NCBI GenBank assembly: GCA_039927975.1
Contig: JBDSTZ010000211.1
Location: 1 to 10,304, forward strand
From: JBDSTZ01 sp039927975
Lineage (GTDB): Bacteria; Pseudomonadota; Gammaproteobacteria; Burkholderiales; Burkholderiaceae_D
Direction: 5' to 3'
DNA: 10,304 nt
The notes under the pieces are model-generated. The model saw nothing but the letters and a program-made list of their open reading frames with translations. It was not told the origin of the DNA and did not search any database. The position numbers were made by a program, and so were the translations under genes. Shown here in pieces: positions 6,622-10,304 of this stretch (position 1 is its first letter; each line of letters begins with the position of its first letter).

Positions 6622-8088
6622 GTTGGCCGGCGCGCGCGCCGAGGGGTGGCCCGACAGCATGCCGTCGAAGCGCAGGGGCCGCCCGTCGACCTCGATGCCG
6701 GCGTCGGTGATGCCGTATTCGCGCAGCTCGCTGCTGTGGGCGCTGCCGCGCACCTTGACCACCGAGAGCAGCTTGCACAGGCGGCCGTCGAGTTCGGCGT
6801 AGCGCATCGCCACGATGGCGTCGGTCAGGAAGGAGATGTCGGCCTGGCTGAAGCGCAGTTCGGTGAAGCGGTCCTCCAGGCCGATGGTGACGACCACCGT
6901 GACGCCGCGCTTGGCCAGGCTCGAGAGCACGCGGAACACCGCCAGCCGCAGATCCTGGCGAAATTCCGGCGCCAGGTACAAGCCCAGCTCGGACAGCGAA
7001 TCGATCACCACCCGGGTCGCGCCGGTGCGCTCGATGGCCGCCTCCAGGTCGTCGAGCAGCTCTTCGACGGTGAGGTCGAGCGAGCGGCTCTCGACCACCT
7101 CGACCGCGCCGGCGCGCACCAGCTCGGCCAGTTCGGCGTTGCGCAGGCGCGCGGTGCCCTTCTCGAAGTACACCGCCACCCCTTTCTCGCCCCGGCGCGC
7201 GCCCTCCCGCAGAAACAGGGTGGCAAGGATGGTCTTGCCGGCGCCCGAGGGGCCGACGATCAGCATTGAATGCCCCTGCGGCAAGCCACCGTTCATCAGC
7301 GCGTCGAGTCCGGGCACGCCGGTGGCGATGCGGCGCGGATCGCGGTCGACCACGGCGTCGCCATGGTGGTCGGCCGCCAGCGGCGGCAACAGGCGCGGAT
7401 AGATGCGCACGCCGTCGCCGGTGATGCGGAAGGTGTGCCAGCCGGCAAGGTGGGCCTGGCCGCGCATCTTGACGATGCGGATCTTGCGCACCACCGAGCT
7501 CTGCTCGACCGATTGCGACAGCGCCAACACGCCGTCGGCCACTGTCATGATCGGATTGGCCTCGGTGTCGGCGTGGGCGTATTCGCCGATCAGGAAGGTG
7601 GTGGCCTGCCAGCTGGTCATGCGGGTGCCCAGTTCCTGGATGAAGAATTGCAGGTCGGCCACGCCTTCCTGGCCGCTCTTGCCGGTCTGCACCACCGAGC
7701 GGAAGGAATCGACGAACACCAGGCTGGGGCCGAAGGCGGCCACCTCGGCCATGATGCGTTCGAGCACGCCGCTGAAGTCGCCGGCGCGCAAGTCCTCGGC
7801 CAGGTTGACGTAGCGGATCGCGCTGCCGACCTTGTCGAGATCGAAAAAGCCGTATTGCTGCTGGTAGCGCAGCATCTTGAGCGGCGGCTCGCCGAGCACC
7901 GTGAAGAACAGCGCGCGGCGCTCGGGGCCGGCCAGCGAAAACATGATTTGGTGCGCGAGGGTGGTCTTGCCGCTGCCCGGCGCGCCGGCGATCAGGTTAA
8001 AGGAAAACTCGCTCAGACCGCCGCCGAGCAGGACGTCGAGTCCCGCCACGCCCGTCTGCAGCTTTCCAAGGGTGACTTTGTCGCTCAT
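6619..8088 (-). CDS. KaiC-like double-domain RecA/DnaB-fold ATPase
   Basis: 489 residues made of two tandem KaiC domains. CI (about 5-235) has Walker A GAPGSGKT (35-42) and Walker B ending at D127 (SLVFVDS); CII (about 252-480) has Walker A GPSGAGKT (279-286) and Walker B D363 (VVIDSLSEL). Both domains keep the family start TGVxGLD and the VKMRG / VKVRG strand, and the C-terminus ends FDGMLSGHPS, matching the FxxxxSGxP end of cyanobacterial KaiC. Where KaiC has a Glu-Glu pair after Walker A, each domain here keeps only one Glu (CI G66-E67; CII E309-K310). Of the two KaiC autophosphorylation sites, S431 aligns with S419 but T432 aligns with F420 (DISFLTD). So this is a KaiC homologue that may hydrolyse ATP as a hexamer, with altered or absent phosphorylation. 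Start ATG follows directly on the stop of the upstream gene, with AGGAG 9 nt upstream. No kaiA or kaiB is in the window. I leave the symbol blank because a clock function is not implied. Confidence 0.92.
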   Translation of the reverse strand: MSDKVTLGKLQTGVAGLDVLLGGGLSEFSFNLIAGAPGSGKTTLAHQIMFSLAGPERRALFFTVLGEPPLKMLRYQQQYGFFDLDKVGSAIRYVNLAEDLRAGDFSGVLERIMAEVAAFGPSLVFVDSFRSVVQTGKSGQEGVADLQFFIQELGTRMTSWQATTFLIGEYAHADTEANPIMTVADGVLALSQSVEQSSVVRKIRIVKMRGQAHLAGWHTFRITGDGVRIYPRLLPPLAADHHGDAVVDRDPRRIATGVPGLDALMNGGLPQGHSMLIVGPSGAGKTILATLFLREGARRGEKGVAVYFEKGTARLRNAELAELVRAGAVEVVESRSLDLTVEELLDDLEAAIERTGATRVVIDSLSELGLYLAPEFRQDLRLAVFRVLSSLAKRGVTVVVTIGLEDRFTELRFSQADISFLTDAIVAMRYAELDGRLCKLLSVVKVRGSAHSSELREYGITDAGIEVDGRPLRFDGMLSGHPSARAPAN

Positions 8089-8517
8089 TTACATGTGCTC
8101 CTGTGCATTCTTATGCTCGTCTTCGCCGGGCCCAGCAGAGGCGAGAAGCCGAATCGTAAGCGCTTCCCCGATCAGGGTGGAAAGCAGCTTGGTAAAGGTG
8201 TTGAGTAAAACCGCGTTGGCCTGGTCCGCCAGCTCGGCGTCGGCGGCGGCGAAGTGCTCGCGCAGGGTGGACAGCAGGTGCTGGATGCTCTTGCAGGATT
8301 GCCCGTCGGGCAACCAGTCGAATTGCGGCCCGACCAGCCGCGCCGTCCTGCCGTACAGGGCGCAAAAGCCGCTGTCGCCGATGAGCGCACTCAGTCGCGT
8401 CGACAGGCGCAGCCAGGGCTGCAGCAAGTCCTCGCGCGGGTCGGGCGGCCGTGCCGCGCCATTACCCGTGAATGCGTCTCGAAGCGGAGGCGGCCGCTGG
8501 TCGTGGTGTTTATCCAT
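8089..8517 (-). CDS. Unknown 142-aa protein heading the KaiC-like operon
   Basis: 142 residues, cytoplasmic by appearance (no signal peptide or membrane span). Not a family I can name. Residues 1-30 are Pro/Arg/Asp-rich and probably disordered; residues about 31-126 look all-helical, with DLLQPWLRLSTRLSALIGDSGF (split by a loop), ALYGRT (53-58) and a final amphipathic helix TFTKLLSTLIGEALTIRLL (107-125). The charged tail is GEDEHKNAQEHM. It is not KaiB-like: no thioredoxin-fold pattern is visible. Its TAA stop is immediately followed by the kaiC-like ATG (ATG TAA ATG), so the two are likely made in a fixed ratio, which is typical of physical partners; that is inference. Upstream in-frame reading hits a TGA five codons before the ATG, so no longer version is possible. 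The ribosome site is poor. It is the first gene after the strong promoter near 8595-8624. Confidence 0.75.
   Translation of the reverse strand: MDKHHDQRPPPLRDAFTGNGAARPPDPREDLLQPWLRLSTRLSALIGDSGFCALYGRTARLVGPQFDWLPDGQSCKSIQHLLSTLREHFAAADAELADQANAVLLNTFTKLLSTLIGEALTIRLLASAGPGEDEHKNAQEHM
8098..8102 (-). promoter_or_regulatory. Ribosome binding site of the KaiC-like gene
   Basis: AGGAG on the minus strand within the last codons of the 142-aa gene, 9 nt before the ATG at 8088. It decides the kaiC-like start and shows that ribosomes finishing the first gene can restart at once. Confidence 0.65.
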
Positions 8518-8540
8518 GCATGCTGATCAGAGTTGTTTGC

Positions 8541-8579
8541 TCACGCCAATGCTACGCGGCGACGCCATGCGCTGCGCAT
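8541..8579 (-). other. Possible 12-codon leader ORF
   Basis: ATG to TGA, 12 sense codons (MRSAWRRRVALA), lying in the predicted 5' leader of the KaiC-like operon, starting about 9 nt after the expected transcription start. It has a GGAAG 9 nt upstream, but that would sit right at the transcript 5' end. Arg-rich composition is normal for GC-rich DNA; no attenuator hairpins are evident. Low confidence. Confidence 0.15.
8567..8579. promoter_or_regulatory. 13-bp palindrome in the operon leader
   Basis: ATGCGC T GCGCAT, perfect 6-bp arms around a single centre base, positioned around +10 to +22 relative to the predicted transcription start. It could be an operator half of a pair with the palindrome at 8614-8626 (centres 47 bp apart), or a small RNA element. 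The sequences of the two palindromes differ, so one dimeric protein binding both is not implied. Confidence 0.35.
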
Positions 8580-8594
8580 AATTGTGTCTTCCAG

Positions 8595-8624
8595 ATTATA
8601 TCTTTCCTTTACAATTTGTGACAA
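8595..8624 (-). promoter_or_regulatory. Sigma70-type promoter of the KaiC-like/hybrid-kinase operon
   Basis: On the minus strand, -35 TTGTCA (8619-8624, 5 of 6 to TTGACA) and -10 TATAAT (8595-8600, perfect) are separated by 18 bp. They sit in the only clearly AT-rich patch of the window (about 8577-8640). Transcription should begin near 8588, giving a leader of about 70 nt before the 142-aa gene. This is the best promoter match I see in the window. Confidence 0.75.
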
Positions 8625-8626
8625 AT
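8614..8626. promoter_or_regulatory. 13-bp palindrome over the -35 box, candidate operator
   Basis: ATTTGT G ACAAAT, perfect 6-bp arms around one centre base, covering the whole -35 hexamer (8619-8624). A dimeric repressor bound here would block RNA polymerase. It does not match a consensus I can name with confidence. Confidence 0.5.
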
Positions 8627-8671
8627 GCAAGTATTCAAACGAATCGGGGGGTCTCCGCCTCCCTCCGCCCC

Positions 8672-8726
8672 GGGTTACAGCCCCCGGGTTACAGCCCCCG
8701 AGTGACAGCCGCAGGTTACAGCCCCG
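8672..8726. repeat. Tandem 14-bp repeat running over the potI stop codon
   Basis: Four head-to-tail units: GGGTTACAGCCCCC at 8672-8685, an identical copy at 8686-8699, a diverged 13-bp GAGTGACAGCCGC at 8700-8712, and AGGTTACAGCCCCG at 8713-8726. The last contains the potI stop codon (TTA at 8716-8718 is TAA on the minus strand), so the repeat looks like serial duplication of the gene's 3' end, each full copy carrying the stop triplet along. Copy number is likely to vary between strains. Confidence 0.7.
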
Positions 8727-9540
8727 GCCGGCGGCGCCGTTCGGCCCGCGCGTTGAGCAGCGTGGCGGCGATCACGCCGACCGACACCACCAGGATGGTG
8801 AGGGTGGCGACCGCGTTCACGCGCGGGTCCAGCCCCAGGCGGGCGCGCGAAAAAATCACGATCGGCATGGTCGAGGAACCCGGGCCCGACAGGAAGGCCG
8901 ACAGCACCACGTCGTCGAGCGAGAGGGTGAAGGTCAGCAGCCAGGCCGAGGCCAGCGCCTGGGTGATGTTGGGCAGGGTCACCAGGAAGAACACCTGGTG
9001 CGGCCGGCAGCCGAGGTCCATCGCGGCCTCTTCGAGCGACTTGTTCATTTCCTGCAGGCGCGACTGCACCACCACGGCGGCGTAGGCCATGCCGAGCAGG
9101 GTGTGGCCGATCCAGATGGTCAGCATGCCGCGCTCGGGAAAGCCGAACACTTTTTGCACCGACACCAGCATCAGCAAGAGCGACAGGCCGATGATCACCT
9201 CGGGCATCACCAGCGGCGCGCTGAGCATGCCGGCAAACAGCACCCGGCCACGGAAGCGCTGGTAGCGGTTGAGCACGAAGGCGGCCATGGTGCCGAGCAG
9301 CAGCGCCGAGGTCGCGCTCATCAAGGCGATCTTGAACGACAGCAGGAAACCGTTGACGATCTCGGCGTCCTGGGCCAGCTGGGCGTACCACTGCAGCGAG
9401 AAACCGGTCCACACCATGTCCTGGCGCGAGCTGTTGAAGGAAAACACCACCAGCACCAGGATCGGCAGGTAAAGGAACAGGTAGCCGAGCGAGAGCCAGC
9501 CGCGGCCGAACCAGCGCTGCAGGAAAGTGTGGCCGTTCAT
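8716..9540 (-). CDS. potI: PotI-like permease of a putrescine/spermidine ABC importer
   Basis: 274 residues, inner-membrane permease of the binding-protein-dependent type (MetI fold). Hydrophobic segments lie at about 14-36, 68-92, 101-127, 139-158, 193-212 and 242-263, the usual six. The cytoplasmic EAA loop that contacts the ATPase is at about 169-192 (LEEAAMDLGCRP, FFLVTLP). Stretches such as VVFSFNSS, APLVMPEVI, GLSLLLL-type, RGMLTIW and FTLSLDD match what I recall of E. coli PotI (281 aa), and the MRG-like N-terminus is absent, so PotI is preferred over PotC, though the two are close. It overlaps potH by ATGA (9537-9540) and has AAGGAG 5 nt upstream of its ATG. It is the last gene of the transporter operon; potF (binding protein) and potG (ATPase) should lie beyond the right edge. 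Specificity (putrescine or spermidine) cannot be read from the permease. Confidence 0.88.
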   Translation of the reverse strand: MNGHTFLQRWFGRGWLSLGYLFLYLPILVLVVFSFNSSRQDMVWTGFSLQWYAQLAQDAEIVNGFLLSFKIALMSATSALLLGTMAAFVLNRYQRFRGRVLFAGMLSAPLVMPEVIIGLSLLLMLVSVQKVFGFPERGMLTIWIGHTLLGMAYAAVVVQSRLQEMNKSLEEAAMDLGCRPHQVFFLVTLPNITQALASAWLLTFTLSLDDVVLSAFLSGPGSSTMPIVIFSRARLGLDPRVNAVATLTILVVSVGVIAATLLNARAERRRRPGL

Positions 9541-10304
9541 GCGCGCGCTCCTTGCCGCTGCTGCTGGGCCTGGTAATGGTTGAACACCGCCATCGGCACC
9601 AGGATCAGCAGGATCACCACCACCGTCACCGCCGAGGCCAGCGGCCAGTCGTTATTGGTGAAGAACTCGTCCCACAACACCTTGCCGATCATCAGGGTGG
9701 TCGGCCCGCCCAGCAGTTCGGGGATCACGTATTCGCCGACCGCCGGAATGAACACCAGCATGGCGCCGGCGATGATGCCGGACTTCGACAGCGGCACTGT
9801 GATGCGCCAGAAGGCTTCCATCGGCGTGGCGCCCAGGTCGGCGGCAGCTTCCAGAAAGCGCAGGTCCATCTTCACCAGGTTGGCGTACAGCGGCAAGATC
9901 ATGAAGGGCAGATAGGCGTAGACCATGCCGATCACCAGCGAGAACGGGGTGTTCATCAGGTGCAGCGGCGCGTCGATCAAGCCAGCTTTCAGCAGGAAGG
10001 AATTGAGCAGGCCGTTGTTGGCGAGGATGCCCTTCCAGGCATAGATGCGCAGCAGGAAGGAGGTCCAGAACGGCAGCATCACCAGCATCAGCAAGGCCGG
10101 GCGCACCGACGCTTTGGCGCGCGCCATGAAGTAGGCGAACGGATAGCCGATGAACAGGCACAGCGCCGTGGTGATGGCGGCGTACTTGAGTGAACTCAGA
10201 TAGGTCAGCACATACAGATCGTCGCCGGCCAGCGACAGGTAGTTGGCGATCTTCGCCTTGACGCTGATGACGCCACCGTCCATGGTGACTAGCGGCGTGA
10301 ATGG
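9537..10304 (-). CDS. potH: PotH-like permease of a putrescine/spermidine ABC importer, 5' end outside window
   Basis: The C-terminal 255 or so residues of a MetI-fold inner-membrane permease. The frame stays open past the first in-window ATG (10283) to the window edge, reading PFTPLVT just before it; E. coli PotH has a similar PFTPLWEW stretch ahead of its core, so the ATG at 10283 is not the true start and about 50 residues should lie outside. Counting from that Met, hydrophobic segments are at about 33-54, 62-80, 114-132, 169-187 and 217-235, and the EAA loop is at 144-166 (LEAAADLGATP). Strongly conserved family stretches include LPFWTSFLLRIYAW (70-83) and VFIPAVGEYVIPELLGGP (177-194). 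Pairs with PotI to form the membrane channel. The stop is in the ATGA shared with potI. Confidence 0.9.
   Translation of the reverse strand, partial: PFTPLVTMDGGVISVKAKIANYLSLAGDDLYVLTYLSSLKYAAITTALCLFIGYPFAYFMARAKASVRPALLMLVMLPFWTSFLLRIYAWKGILANNGLLNSFLLKAGLIDAPLHLMNTPFSLVIGMVYAYLPFMILPLYANLVKMDLRFLEAAADLGATPMEAFWRITVPLSKSGIIAGAMLVFIPAVGEYVIPELLGGPTTLMIGKVLWDEFFTNNDWPLASAVTVVVILLILVPMAVFNHYQAQQQRQGARA
9546..9551 (-). promoter_or_regulatory. Ribosome binding site of potI
   Basis: AAGGAG on the minus strand inside the end of potH, 5 nt before the potI ATG; it confirms the overlapping start. Confidence 0.7.

Noticed and set aside
4873..8517. A complete circadian clock locus (kaiABC)
   Set aside because: Neither small protein resembles KaiA or KaiB, and the KaiC-like protein lacks the second phosphosite; only a KaiC-like signalling role can be supported.
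8672..8726. CRISPR-like repeat array
   Set aside because: Units are 13-14 bp and directly adjacent with no spacers; this is a simple tandem repeat and no cas gene is present.
8533..9576. 347-aa + strand frame opposite potI
   Set aside because: His/Gln/Arg-rich shadow of a conserved membrane protein on the other strand.
10281..10283. ATG at 10283 as the potH start
   Set aside because: The frame is open to the window edge and the upstream residues PFTPL match the PotH family, so the real start is outside the window.

Overview
The window is GC-rich (roughly two thirds by eye) and almost fully coding. Protein flavour (KdpE, PuuC, PotH/PotI, a PAS-GGDEF protein, a KaiC-like ATPase) and base composition suggest a free-living betaproteobacterium, perhaps Oxalobacteraceae (Massilia/Janthinobacterium-like). 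That placement is inference; no rRNA or other marker is present. No tRNA, insertion sequence, integrase or CRISPR array is visible. The longest gene-free stretch is about 198 bp (8518-8715).

Layout. At the left edge, kdpE on the + strand is the response regulator of high-affinity potassium uptake; its partner kdpD should lie just outside the window. Everything else is on the minus strand, so in transcription order from the right edge: potH (5' end cut by the window edge) and potI, the two permeases of a putrescine/spermidine ABC importer, overlapping by ATGA; then an intergenic region with a short tandem repeat, a strong sigma70-type promoter and two 13-bp palindromes; then a tight cluster of a 142-aa unknown protein, a double-domain KaiC-like ATPase and a soluble hybrid histidine kinase with a C-terminal receiver, followed after 51 bp by a 112-aa protein with a possible winged-helix look; then a membrane-bound Cache-like/PAS diguanylate cyclase (AGDEF active site, intact inhibitory site); and finally puuC, an aldehyde dehydrogenase of the putrescine-degradation type, convergent with kdpE.

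How the genes may work together. The centre of the window is a signalling block. The KaiC-like ATPase and the kinase are translationally packed, and the kinase has no sensory or membrane domain of its own, so the simplest reading is that the ATPase (with the 142-aa protein) supplies or tunes its input, as KaiC does for SasA in cyanobacteria, but here without kaiA or kaiB in view. The small 112-aa protein could be an output regulator. The polyamine importer and the polyamine-type aldehyde dehydrogenase sit on either side of this block on the same strand, hinting at a polyamine locus split by, or associated with, the signalling genes. The most interesting item is the KaiC-like/hybrid-kinase operon with its own promoter and a palindrome over the -35 box.
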